Source: Pseudomonadota bacterium (GTDB lineage: Bacteria; Pseudomonadota; Gammaproteobacteria; Burkholderiales; Burkholderiaceae_C). Taken from it: a stretch of DNA of 64,000 nt. The stretch is taken from contig JAUNHQ010000004.1 of NCBI GenBank assembly GCA_030535425.1, forward strand, positions 22,782 through 86,781, written 5' to 3'. The position numbers and the translations under genes were made by a program. Below, in pieces: positions 38,754 to 49,213 of this stretch. Positions within the stretch are counted from its first letter, which is position 1; each line of letters starts with the position of its first letter. The notes under the pieces are model-generated. The model did not search any database. It was not told the origin of the DNA and saw nothing but the letters and a program-made list of their open reading frames with translations.

Positions 38754-40625
38754 ATGAAAAAAACCTCGCTCATCCCATCTTCCCTGTCTTATCTTTCGCT
38801 GATCGCCATTTGCCTGCTGCTTTATGGTCAAGCACTAGGGTTTACCTATGTGTGGGATGATAATTTACTCTTTTTGATGAAGACAGACCTCGTCAATGCC
38901 CCATTGAGCTGGGACATTTTGGCCACCCCCGTTCTGCCGGGCACAAGCTATTTCAGGCCACTGGTTTTTCTGACTTTTTTCATTGAGTTTCACACTTTTG
39001 GCCAATCTGCTTTCATTTCGCACGTGGTCAATCTGACATTTTTCTGCGTCAATGTTTTGCTAATGTATGGCATTGGCGCACAACTGGGACAACATGCACG
39101 TAGAGAGCGTGCGCGCCTTCTGGGTTGGCTGGCTGCTTGCATATATGCAGTCCATCCGGCCAATATTGAATCCACTGCCTGGATTTCTGGACGGTTTGAC
39201 CTGATGGCCACCATGTTCATTCTGCTAAGCGTGTGGCTGTATCTGCGCACTGGCGCCAAACGCTGGCTTCATTGCATCCTCTTGGGCGCATGCATGATGG
39301 CCGCATTATTAAGCAAAGAATTGGGCATTGTACTACCCGCCATTTTGGCCTGCGTGTGGTTTAGCCTGTATTTTAGCCAACACACCACATGGAAGGCCAG
39401 GATCTCCGCCGGAATCCATGAAAACGGCAAACTCTTGCTCACCCTCTTGGCCGTGGTCGCGGTTTATCTTTCACTTCGATACATGAGCATGGGGGAGCTC
39501 AACCACAACACCGTTACTTATGCCTATCTCTGGGAATCACTTGTTGAATTACGACTACCTCTCGTTACGCTCTTCCTTTATTTGAAAACCAGCCTCTTGC
39601 CATTCTCTCCCGCAGGACCTGTACAGTTCTCAACACATGCGAGCGACCATGCCATCACTACGATTCAGAGCTGCGCCGCTGCTATTTTCATATGCCTCAC
39701 GACATGGCGAGCCCTGCGCGGCAGTTTGTCAGCTTGGCTTTTCATGGCCTATTTAGCTGGTCTTTTCCTAGTTTTACATGTGTTGCCCATTGGCATTGCA
39801 AACAACATCACACAAGACCGTTTTCTGACAGCCCCTTTGGCCTTCTTTGTCTTGGCAGTGGTATTCGCCCCCTGGAAAGAAGCAGCCGACAAGCTGCAAT
39901 TGCGCTTGCACGCGCGCCAAGCCGCCGGGACTCTTACATCAATTGGCTGGTTGGTCATGGCCGCCCTAACCACTTTGACAACCGTTCCCATGTGGAAAAA
40001 CGAACTGACGCTCTGGTCTTGGGCAAAACACAGATACCCAGACGCAGAGCTGCCCCAGAACAACTATCTTTTTGCCGCCATTAGCGAGAAAAAATTTGAT
40101 CTCGTCGAAGAAGAAGTAAAACGCTTAACAAAAAATGGAACCGCCCTCACGCCAGCCAATCAAATTATTTACGCTAATCTTTTGATAACCACAGGAAACC
40201 CAGATGGCATGAACTACATGAAGGGCGTCATGGAGGTTACACCAAAATTCCATGAGACCAATGACCGCACAACAGCAGGCCGGTTCTTATTAAGTCCAAT
40301 GCAAATTTCTGGCATGTATGGAACCTATGCTATAGGCGAATTAATCTTCAATGGGGATCCTGAATCCGCTCTAAAATACAACGACATTGCACTCTGGTAC
40401 TTAAATCCCGGAGAACAGATGCCCATTCTTTATCATCGAATAGCTTTTTACATGGCACTGGGAAGAGTGGATGAGGCAAAAAAACTCAAAGAAAAACTGC
40501 AAAGCATAAAATATTACCGCTCCGACGAGATGATGACAGGCGTGAGAAACATGTTGCAGGTGTTTTGCGACAAGCAAAAAAAGGCTGGAAAAAGTACAGG
40601 ATCAGCATGCATGACGTTGGACTGA
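38754..40625 (+). CDS. GT-C glycosyltransferase, TMTC-like, with C-terminal soluble domain
   Basis: A 623-residue polytopic protein. The first luminal/periplasmic loop has FTYVWDDN (Asp pair at 35-36, the expected GT-C catalytic position) and YFRPLVFL. A second conserved block, HPANIESTAW ... GRFDLMATMF near 135-155, strongly resembles the eukaryotic TMTC / bacterial DUF1736-type O-glycosyltransferases. About ten membrane helices run to residue ~440, then a ~180-residue helical, probably TPR-like soluble tail. The start at 38754 (MKKTSLIP) avoids overlap with the accessory gene. It is clearly AT-richer than its surroundings. Placed with pilA and a PglL-type ligase, it probably acts on pilin or its glycan. 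Confidence 0.72.
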   Translation: MKKTSLIPSSLSYLSLIAICLLLYGQALGFTYVWDDNLLFLMKTDLVNAPLSWDILATPVLPGTSYFRPLVFLTFFIEFHTFGQSAFISHVVNLTFFCVNVLLMYGIGAQLGQHARRERARLLGWLAACIYAVHPANIESTAWISGRFDLMATMFILLSVWLYLRTGAKRWLHCILLGACMMAALLSKELGIVLPAILACVWFSLYFSQHTTWKARISAGIHENGKLLLTLLAVVAVYLSLRYMSMGELNHNTVTYAYLWESLVELRLPLVTLFLYLKTSLLPFSPAGPVQFSTHASDHAITTIQSCAAAIFICLTTWRALRGSLSAWLFMAYLAGLFLVLHVLPIGIANNITQDRFLTAPLAFFVLAVVFAPWKEAADKLQLRLHARQAAGTLTSIGWLVMAALTTLTTVPMWKNELTLWSWAKHRYPDAELPQNNYLFAAISEKKFDLVEEEVKRLTKNGTALTPANQIIYANLLITTGNPDGMNYMKGVMEVTPKFHETNDRTTAGRFLLSPMQISGMYGTYAIGELIFNGDPESALKYNDIALWYLNPGEQMPILYHRIAFYMALGRVDEAKKLKEKLQSIKYYRSDEMMTGVRNMLQVFCDKQKKAGKSTGSACMTLD

Positions 40626-41127
40626 AAGTCATAAGCGAGGGCCCCCTTGCAGCGCCAAAACAGCCAAAATCAGATCATGATCTTCGCATCTCGCGTGCAT
40701 TCACGTACACCTCGCGCAAGTCCAATTGCGCGGACAGGTAGTGTAAAAGCCAGCATGTCGTCTCGGGCCGGTTCAGGCGCAGGTGGACCCATGTGACATC
40801 GTCATTGCGCTGATACAGATCGGCTTGCAGCCGAGCGTGGGACCTGAGCAGGGCAAACAATTCACCGGCAATCAACCCGTGCCGGTCACTGGCGCCGTCC
40901 ATGGCGAGGACTTGCCCGGCCAGGTCTTCGTGCTTGATGTCGGTTTGCAGCTCGCCTTGCACGTATATCGTCCACAGTGGTGCAGGGCGATGGTGCGCTG
41001 AAGGCGTTCATGAAAAGACGCCCGGGGCTGGCTCGTGCGGTGCCGGGGTATTGCAAAAAGCCATATTGTGTGACTGACACCCTTGACCCCGCTTGGCTCC
41101 TCACAGACGCTTGGCACAATCACCCGC
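40626..41127. other. Intergenic region with Uma2 remnant
   Basis: A 502-base stretch between two plus-strand genes. Its centre holds a minus-strand Uma2-like gene remnant (40675-40962). The right half contains no gene and no feature I can support. The change from AT-rich to GC-rich sequence occurs near 40.7 kb. Confidence 0.5.
40675..40962 (-). pseudogene. Uma2-family (DUF820) remnant
   Basis: A 95-codon open frame whose first 45 residues match the Uma2 N-terminal pattern (IKHEDLAGQVLAMDGASDRH, then GELFALLRSHAR). It then jumps straight to a C-terminal-like YQRNDDVTWVHLRL segment. The middle of the domain, including the catalytic Asp/Glu-x-Lys strand of this PD-(D/E)XK nuclease family, is missing, so the frame looks like an internally deleted relic. 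Uma2 genes are often mobile and multicopy. Confidence 0.5.
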
Positions 41128-42699
41128 ATGCCTGTTTTCGTTGTGTGTGCCGCCCTGGTGGCCTTGCCCTGGCTGTGGCCCTTGACCTATGGCCCGACGG
41201 CCGGAACCTTGCCTTATCTGGTCAGTGCCGCCACGGCGGCGCTGCTGCTGGCGCTGTGGCCGCGTGACGCACAGCAAGGTGTGCGCGTGGCCGCGGCGGG
41301 CTGGCTGGCGGCGGCCGTGCTCAGCAGCGCGATCGCGCTGTTGCAGTATTTCAATGCCGAGGCACCCCTGTACCCCTGGGTGAACCAGGCCCAGCCGGGG
41401 CAGGCGTTTGGCAATTTGCGCCAGCCCAACCAATTGGCCACGCTGCTGGCCATGGGCCTGCTGGCGCTGCGCTGGTGGGGGCAGCAGGGGCGGCTGGCCT
41501 GGGGGTGGCAGGCGGGGGTGGCCGCGCTGCTGCTGACGGCGCTGGCGGCCACGGCCTCGCGCGTGGGGCTGGTGGCCTTGCTGGCCGTGGGGGCAATGGT
41601 GCTGTGCTGGGGCTGGCGCGCGGGCTGGGCGCCACAGGGCGCTGCCACACCGCTGCGGGGCCGCTGGGCACTGGCGGGCCTGGCGGCGGGGCTGGGGGTG
41701 TACGTGGCGGCGGCGCTGGCGCTGCCGGCGCTGCTGGTGCAGGACGAAGGGGTGAGCGGGCGCAGCATGGTGGATCGGCTGCAAAACGCCGAGAGCACCT
41801 GCGGCAGCCGCCTGATTCTGTGGCGCAACGTGCTGCACCTGATCGCGCAAAAGCCCTGGACGGGCTGGGGTTGGGGCGAGCTGGATTACGCGCACTACGC
41901 TACCTTGTACCCCGGCGCGCGCTTTTGCCACATTCTGGACAACGCGCACAACCTGCCCCTGCACCTGGCGGTGACGCTGGGCTTGCCCGTGGCGCTGCTG
42001 GTGTGCGCGCTGCTGCTGTGGGCCGTGTGGCGCGGCAAGCCCTGGCGCGAGCAGTGCCCCGCGCGCCAGCTGGCCTGGGGCGTGCTGGCGGTGATCAGCA
42101 TTCACAGCCTGGTGGAATACCCGCTGTGGTACGGGCCGTTTCAGGTGGCGGCGCTGGTGTGTTTGTGGGTGCTTTGGGCCTTTAGCGCGCATCCAGAGCG
42201 CGCAAACAGCTATCAAAATGATAGTTTCCGGGGCTCAGCCTGGCCGCTGTGGCCGCGCGCGGCGGTGTCGGCGCTGCTGCTGGCCGTGGTGGCGTATGCG
42301 GGCTGGGACTATCACCGCATCAGCCAGATTTACCTGCCGGTGGAGCAGCGCGCCGCCGCTTACCAGGATGACGTGATGGGCCACGCCAGCCGCTCCTGGC
42401 TGTTTGCCCAGCCGGTGCTGTTTGCGCAAGTGACCACGCGTCCGGCCACGCGCGCCAACGCCAGCTGGATGCTGCCCGCCGCCCTGCAGGCGCTGCACTT
42501 TTCACCCGAGCCGCGGGTCATCGTCCGCGTCATTGAAAGCGCCACCCTGCTGGGGCAGGACGCGCTGGCCATGGCGCACCTGGCGCGCTTTCGCGCCGCC
42601 TTTGCGGCAGAGCACCAGCGCTGGGCTGAGGACAACCTGCGCATGCTGCAAGGCGCGCGCGAGCTGATGCAGCCGGCCTCAGAAAGCACTTCGCAATAG
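41128..42699 (+). CDS. PglL-type O-oligosaccharyltransferase / O-antigen ligase family (Wzy_C)
   Basis: A 523-residue, about 12-helix protein. FGNLRQPNQLATLL (near 94) is the PglL_A hallmark, DNAHNLPLHLAVTLGLP (near 271) carries the catalytic His of the large periplasmic loop, and HSLVEYPLWY (near 326) is diagnostic of PglL over WaaL. A Wzy_C_2-like soluble domain ends the protein. PglL transfers lipid-linked glycans onto Ser/Thr of pilin and other periplasmic proteins. The ATG at 41128 is preferred to an upstream TTG. Around residues 358-367 (RANSYQNDSF) the coding sequence contains a fragment of the dispersed repeat. Confidence 0.85.
   Translation: MPVFVVCAALVALPWLWPLTYGPTAGTLPYLVSAATAALLLALWPRDAQQGVRVAAAGWLAAAVLSSAIALLQYFNAEAPLYPWVNQAQPGQAFGNLRQPNQLATLLAMGLLALRWWGQQGRLAWGWQAGVAALLLTALAATASRVGLVALLAVGAMVLCWGWRAGWAPQGAATPLRGRWALAGLAAGLGVYVAAALALPALLVQDEGVSGRSMVDRLQNAESTCGSRLILWRNVLHLIAQKPWTGWGWGELDYAHYATLYPGARFCHILDNAHNLPLHLAVTLGLPVALLVCALLLWAVWRGKPWREQCPARQLAWGVLAVISIHSLVEYPLWYGPFQVAALVCLWVLWAFSAHPERANSYQNDSFRGSAWPLWPRAAVSALLLAVVAYAGWDYHRISQIYLPVEQRAAAYQDDVMGHASRSWLFAQPVLFAQVTTRPATRANASWMLPAALQALHFSPEPRVIVRVIESATLLGQDALAMAHLARFRAAFAAEHQRWAEDNLRMLQGARELMQPASESTSQ
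42199..42228. repeat. Partial dispersed repeat inside the PglL-like gene
   Basis: GCGCGCAAACAGCTATCAAA followed by ATGATAGTTT: the GCGCGCAAA end is fused directly to the TATCA/TGATA hairpin module, read in frame between two membrane helices. Confidence 0.6.
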
Positions 42700-42728
42700 G
42701 GTTAATTCGCATTTAACTATTGACCAGC

Positions 42729-42756
42729 TTGTATCAATAGCCAATATTTTTATAAT
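42729..42756 (+). promoter_or_regulatory. Candidate sigma-70 promoter of bfr
   Basis: TTGTAT (42729-42734), a 16-base spacer and a perfect TATAAT (42751-42756), 75 bases before the bacterioferritin ATG. The AT-rich block stands out from its GC-rich surroundings. Confidence 0.55.
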
Positions 42757-42831
42757 GCCGGGTTTCGGGTGGGGCGCTGGTGTGAGGCTCTGCTTTTTTC
42801 AATGCACATCACGGCACACAAGGAGGCCTGC

Positions 42832-43296
42832 ATGCAAGGCGACAAAGAAGTTTTAGACACCCTCAACCAACTGCTGGCGGGCGAGCTGGCCGCGCGCGAT
42901 CAGTATTTCATTCACGCCGCGATGTACGAAGACTGGGGCCTGAGCAAGCTGCACGCGCGCTTTCACCACGAGATGGAAGATGAAACCGGCCACGCGCGCG
43001 CCATCATCAACCGCATTCTCATGCTGGGCGGCACGCCCAAGATGACACCCGATGCGCTGAACATCGGCCAGGACGTGCCCGACATGCTGAAAAAAGACCT
43101 GGCGGTGGAGCTGCACGTGCGCGAGGCGCTGAAAAACGCCATGGCCTTGTGCGAGCAAAAGCGCGACTACGTCAGCCGCGACATGCTGCTGGCGCAACTG
43201 GCAGACACCGAGCAAGACCACGCCTACTGGATCGAGCAGCAGCTGGGCCTGATCGACAAGATCGGCCTGCCCAACTACCTGCAAAGCCAGATGTAA
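42832..43296 (+). CDS. bfr: Bacterioferritin (haem-ligand Met replaced)
   Basis: A 154-residue ferritin-like protein storing iron in a 24-mer shell. The ferroxidase ligands E18, E51, H54, E94, E127 and H130 (E. coli Bfr numbering, which aligns without gaps up to residue 55) are all present. Position 52, the Met that ligates haem between subunits in E. coli, is Thr here (MEDETGHA). Such Met52-less subunits (for example BfrA of Neisseria) form haem-poor shells or pair with a second subunit. A perfect AGGAGG precedes the ATG at 42832. No bfd gene adjoins. Confidence 0.93.
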   Translation: MQGDKEVLDTLNQLLAGELAARDQYFIHAAMYEDWGLSKLHARFHHEMEDETGHARAIINRILMLGGTPKMTPDALNIGQDVPDMLKKDLAVELHVREALKNAMALCEQKRDYVSRDMLLAQLADTEQDHAYWIEQQLGLIDKIGLPNYLQSQM

Positions 43297-43409
43297 GACA
43301 TCCCCTTGCCGGGATGAAAGGGCCGGGCGCCCTCTTTTCTTGTCTCACCCCCGCCGCCCAAACCTAAAGGCGGCTGGGGTTCATGCCGCAACGCACACCC
43401 GGCTGGCGC

Positions 43410-43913
43410 TCAAACAGCTTGGTAATGCCCCGAGCGGCCGCCGCGCTTTTCCAACAGGCGCACGCCGGTCATGACCATGCCTTTTTCAGCGGCCTTGCAC
43501 ATGTCGTAAATGGTCAGCAGGGCCACTTGCACGGCCGTCAGCGCCTCCATCTCCACCCCCGTGGGGCCGGTCGTTTCCACCGTGGCGGTGCAGCTGATGG
43601 CCGCCGGGCCTGACGCGCTGGCGCCGTGCGTTTCAAAATCCACCGCCACCCGGCTCAGCGCCAGCGGGTGGCACAGCGGAATCAAGTCGCTCGTTTTCTT
43701 GGCCGCCATGATGCCCGCGATGCGGGCAATGCCCAGCACGTCGCCCTTTTGGGCCGTGCCCGATGTCACCAGCGCCAGCGTGGCCGGCGTCATCTCGATG
43801 CGGCCCGTGGCCACCGCCACGCGGTGGGTGGCGGGCTTGGCCCCCACATCCACCATGTGGGCCTGGCCCTGGGCGTCAAAGTGGGTCAAGGGGCGGGCAG
43901 CAGGCGGGTTCAT
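43410..43913 (-). CDS. moaC: Cyclic pyranopterin monophosphate synthase
   Basis: MoaC converts the GTP-derived cyclic intermediate made by MoaA into cPMP, the first stable precursor of molybdenum cofactor. The 167-residue protein has [12 protein letters not shown] at the N-terminus, [40 protein letters not shown] and [20 protein letters not shown], all diagnostic. The start at 43913 ([12 protein letters not shown]) fits the family length; upstream frame is noise. It is divergent from the BepA-type gene across 113 bases. Confidence 0.96.
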   Translation of the reverse strand: MNPPAARPLTHFDAQGQAHMVDVGAKPATHRVAVATGRIEMTPATLALVTSGTAQKGDVLGIARIAGIMAAKKTSDLIPLCHPLALSRVAVDFETHGASASGPAAISCTATVETTGPTGVEMEALTAVQVALLTIYDMCKAAEKGMVMTGVRLLEKRGGRSGHYQAV

Positions 43914-44026
43914 GCAAGCAATGAAACGGTGAGGAAAGGCAAGCGTGCCGCAAGGGCGGGGAACGCCCGGCAGGCTGCGCGCATCATACGCAGCTTCTGC
44001 CTGACCGCCGCCTTGGCCTGCGCACC

Positions 44027-45640
44027 ATGACCTTGTACACACGCCTGCCCTGCACTTGCCTGAGCCGCCGCCACGCCACCGGCGTGCTGGCCGCCCTGTC
44101 CCTGCTGCCCGCCTGGGCGCTGGCGCAGCCCGGGCCTGCGGACACAAGCACAAGCGCGCGCGCGGGTCTGCCCGCCCTGGGCGATGCCGGGGCCATGACG
44201 CCGCTGCAAGAGCGCAAGCTGGGCGATGCCATTGCGCGCGAGCTGTACCGCGACCCGGCTTACCTGGACGATGCGGTGCTGGGCGAATACGTGGACGGCC
44301 TGTGGCGCGCCCTGCTGGCCGGCGCGCGCGCGCGCGGCGAGCTGCCTGCCGAGCTGGCCGAGCGCTACGCCTGGCAGGTGCTGCTGGGGCGCGATGCCAG
44401 CATCAACGCCTTTGCCCTGCCCGGCGGCTACTTTGGCCTGCACACGGGGCTGGTGGGGGCCGTCAGCACGCGCGACGAGCTGGCCTCGGTGCTGGCGCAC
44501 GAGATGACGCACATCACCCAGCGCCACATTCCGCGCCTGCTCAGCCAGCAGGCGCGGCAAACCCCCTTGCTGCTGGCGGCCATGGTGCTGGGCGCCATTG
44601 CCGCCAGCAAAAACCCGCAGGCCGGCTCAGCCGTGATGGTGGGCGGCCAGGCGGCGCTGGCGCAGCAGCAGCTGAACTTCTCGCGCGACATGGAGCGCGA
44701 GGCCGACCGCATCGGCTACGGCATCCTCACCCAGGCCGGGTTTTCGCCGCAGGGCTTTGTCAGCATGTTTGAAAAGCTGCAAAACGCCTCGCGCATCAAC
44801 GACAACGGCGACTGGCCCTACCTGCGCAGCCACCCGCTGACCACCCAGCGCATTGCCGACATGCAGCAGCGCCAGCAAACCCTGCCGCGCCAGTCCGCCA
44901 CGCCCGATGTGCCCATGCAACTGGTGGCCGCACGCGCGCGCGTGCTGGGCCGCCCCGGCGTGGACGTGCTGCGCGCCTGGGCCAGCGAGCCCGCGCAGGC
45001 CGGCTTTGCCAGCCTGCCGCTGCCGCGCCGTGCGGCGGCGCTGTATGCGGGCGCCCTGGCGCAGGCGCAGCTGCGCGAGCTGCCCCGTGCCCAGGCCCTG
45101 GCCGCGCAGCTGGCCGCGCTGCAGGCTGCGCAGCCCACTGACGCGGGCATGGCCCATGCCGCCGCCTTGGGCCGCCTGCTGCAAGCCGAGCTGGCCCTGC
45201 AAGCCGGCGACGCCGCGCGCGCCCTGACCTGGCTGCCCGAAGGCGGCAGCCCCGCCGCCGCAGAAGGCCAGACCGGGCGCGCCGCGCTGCTGCTGCGCGC
45301 GCAGGCGCTGATGGGCGCGGGCCGCGCCAGCGAAGCGAGCACCGCCTTGCAAGCCTGGGTGGCCACGCACCCGCACGACGCCGGCGCCTGGCAAAGCTTG
45401 GCGCAAGCCCGCCATGCCCAGGGGCAAACGCTGCGCGCCCTGCGCGCCGAAGGCGAAGTGCCCATGGCCCGCATGGACTACGCCGGCGCCGTGGACCGCT
45501 GGCGCGCCGCGCAAGACCATTCGCGCCGCCACCTTGGCGACAACGCCGAGCGCATCGAAGCCAGCATCATCGACACGCGCCTGCGCGCCGCGCAAGAAGC
45601 CCTCAAACAGCAGCAGGAAGACGAGATAAAACGGCGCTGA
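44027..45640 (+). CDS. bepA: BepA-type M48 metalloprotease with TPR region
   Basis: A 537-residue periplasmic protein with a signal peptide ending ALAQ (about 33) and an M48 protease domain with the zinc motif HEMTH (158-162) and a third ligand in the [11 protein letters not shown] helix. A C-terminal TPR-like helical half (about 300-520) completes the BepA/YfgC architecture. BepA degrades or helps mature outer-membrane proteins such as LptD at the BAM complex. The catalytic residues are intact. Confidence 0.9.
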   Translation: MTLYTRLPCTCLSRRHATGVLAALSLLPAWALAQPGPADTSTSARAGLPALGDAGAMTPLQERKLGDAIARELYRDPAYLDDAVLGEYVDGLWRALLAGARARGELPAELAERYAWQVLLGRDASINAFALPGGYFGLHTGLVGAVSTRDELASVLAHEMTHITQRHIPRLLSQQARQTPLLLAAMVLGAIAASKNPQAGSAVMVGGQAALAQQQLNFSRDMEREADRIGYGILTQAGFSPQGFVSMFEKLQNASRINDNGDWPYLRSHPLTTQRIADMQQRQQTLPRQSATPDVPMQLVAARARVLGRPGVDVLRAWASEPAQAGFASLPLPRRAAALYAGALAQAQLRELPRAQALAAQLAALQAAQPTDAGMAHAAALGRLLQAELALQAGDAARALTWLPEGGSPAAAEGQTGRAALLLRAQALMGAGRASEASTALQAWVATHPHDAGAWQSLAQARHAQGQTLRALRAEGEVPMARMDYAGAVDRWRAAQDHSRRHLGDNAERIEASIIDTRLRAAQEALKQQQEDEIKRR

Positions 45641-45677
45641 GCCCGGCCTATCCGCCTATGCCCAAGTGTTCGATCAT

Positions 45678-45735
45678 TACTATTTCTATAGCAATAAACC
45701 CAATAAATAAGCGCGCAAACAGCCTCTTTCTTTAA
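45678..45735 (-). repeat. Dispersed ~58-bp repeat
   Basis: Minus-strand reading: AAAGAGGCTGTTTGCGCGC, TTATTGGGTTTATTGCTATA, GAAATAGTAAT. It lies between bepA and maeB, which both read plus. Confidence 0.74.
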
Positions 45736-45863
45736 GGCCGTTTGCACATGACAGCACGCTACCCAACGGCGCACTTGCCCGCTTCATGAACCACCAGCAC
45801 TGGCTTGGCGCATGGAATTTGCGGTAGGCTAGCGCCACATAAAAATCCTGAGGAGCTCCCCCC

Positions 45864-48179
<2,316 letters not shown>

Positions 48180-48190
48180 AGGCTGAATAA

Positions 48191-48275
48191 CGCTATGCTT
48201 TAAATAGCTTCTGCCGCGCACTACAAGCCACTTCTAGATGAAAATCGTCTAAAAACGGCTTGCAGCGCGCGGCAG
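48191..48275. repeat. Long hairpin / divergent member of the dispersed repeat family
   Basis: GCTATGCTTTAAATAGC (the repeat hairpin module) is followed by a long stem: CTGCCGCGC pairs with GCGCGGCAG and CAAGCC with GGCTTG, and TAGATG/CGTCTA sits nested in the loop. It lies between convergent maeB and the lipoprotein gene and could terminate both. Confidence 0.6.
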
Positions 48276-48328
48276 CAACTCTCAAAAAAAGAGCAAATAC
48301 CCGACGCGATGCGTCACTCAGTGTCGCG

Positions 48329-48859
48329 TCACTGCTTCACGTCCCACTCGGTGCGATCCACAGCCGTGGGAAAGGCTTCATCCGCATCGTTGCACTCGCG
48401 CAGCAGTGCGCCGCCCTGCACGAAAGCCACGCACTTTTCGCGCACGGCGCCGCCGGCCTGGGCGGTTTCATGGATTTGGTCCACCGCCGTGCCATCGGCC
48501 AGCTGCCCCTGGCCCACCACGTACCAGTATTCCTCCGACGTGACCGCGCTGCGCACCACCGCGCCCGCGCACTGCGCATCGGCGTAGTAGTGCGTGATCT
48601 CCTGGCGCTGGAACACGCCGTCACCCACGCGGGTAATGACATCCACATCCTTGTCGTACTGGCTGGAAGCGGTATTCCACTCGCAACGCTCGTCGTGCTC
48701 CACCCAGGTGCCCGTGTAGTCGTACAGCGCTTGCACCGTGGCGCCGGGCGAAGAAGGCGCGGGCACCACCGCGGTGTCATCGCTATCGCTGCCGCCGCAA
48801 CCCACCACAGTGGCAGCAACCAGCGGGAGCAACACTGCCAACAAAGCCTTGTGTTTCAT
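48329..48859 (-). CDS. Putative lipoprotein of unknown function
   Basis: A 176-residue protein with a signal peptide and lipobox VVGC (Cys21), then GGSDSDD and a Pro/Ser linker. The remaining ~140 residues contain YDYTGTWVEHDERCEW, ITHYYADAQCAG and a C-terminal CVAFVQGGALLRECNDADEA. Four cysteines outside the lipobox suggest disulphides. The GTW...C pattern recalls small beta-barrel or lipocalin-like lipoproteins, but I do not recognise the family. A GGAGGA ribosome-binding site supports the start at 48859. Confidence 0.7.
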   Translation of the reverse strand: MKHKALLAVLLPLVAATVVGCGGSDSDDTAVVPAPSSPGATVQALYDYTGTWVEHDERCEWNTASSQYDKDVDVITRVGDGVFQRQEITHYYADAQCAGAVVRSAVTSEEYWYVVGQGQLADGTAVDQIHETAQAGGAVREKCVAFVQGGALLRECNDADEAFPTAVDRTEWDVKQ

Positions 48860-49043
48860 GGGAAATCCTCCAAATGACAAAACAGCGGCCATGTTGCCCG
48901 ACACGCTGTAAACACAGGCTGAAGCGGGCGTTCATGAAAAATTTAATCGCCCTGCCCTGTTTCTCACGCCCCTGCCGGGCATTGACGAGCCACACGCGGC
49001 ACACGGCAAAAAGGGGGCGCACTCTTGCCCAGCAGGCATGAAA

Positions 49044-49080
49044 AAAACCGCCAGCGGCTGATGCTCGCTGGCGGTTTTTG
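49044..49080. terminator. Bidirectional terminator after tRNA-Ser
   Basis: CCGCCAGCG (49048-49056) pairs with CGCTGGCGG (49066-49074). The stem is flanked by A7 on one side and T5 on the other, so it can act for the minus-strand tRNA transcript and for the other strand. Confidence 0.85.
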
Positions 49081-49092
49081 CAAAAGGCAATT

Positions 49093-49185
49093 TGGCGGAG
49101 ACGGAGGGATTCGAACCCTCGATGAGGCTCTACACCCCATACTCCCTTAGCAGGGGAGCACCTTCGGCCACTCGGTCACGTCTCC
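49093..49185 (-). tRNA. tRNA-Ser (anticodon GCT)
   Basis: A 93-base class II tRNA on the minus strand. The acceptor stem is GGAGACG / CGTCTCC, the D-arm is followed by an anticodon stem-loop CCCCTGCTAAGGGAG with anticodon GCT, there is a long variable arm, the T-arm contains GGTTCGAATCC, and CCA is encoded at the 3' end. It reads serine codons AGC/AGU. It lies just downstream of lysC on the same strand. Confidence 0.97.
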
Positions 49186-49213
49186 AAAGGCAAGCGCGCA
49201 TTATGCCATCAGA

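Noticed and set aside
42719-42756. TTGACC at 42720 as the -35 of the bfr promoter
   Set aside because: The spacing of 25 bases to TATAAT is too long; TTGTAT with a 16-base spacer fits better.
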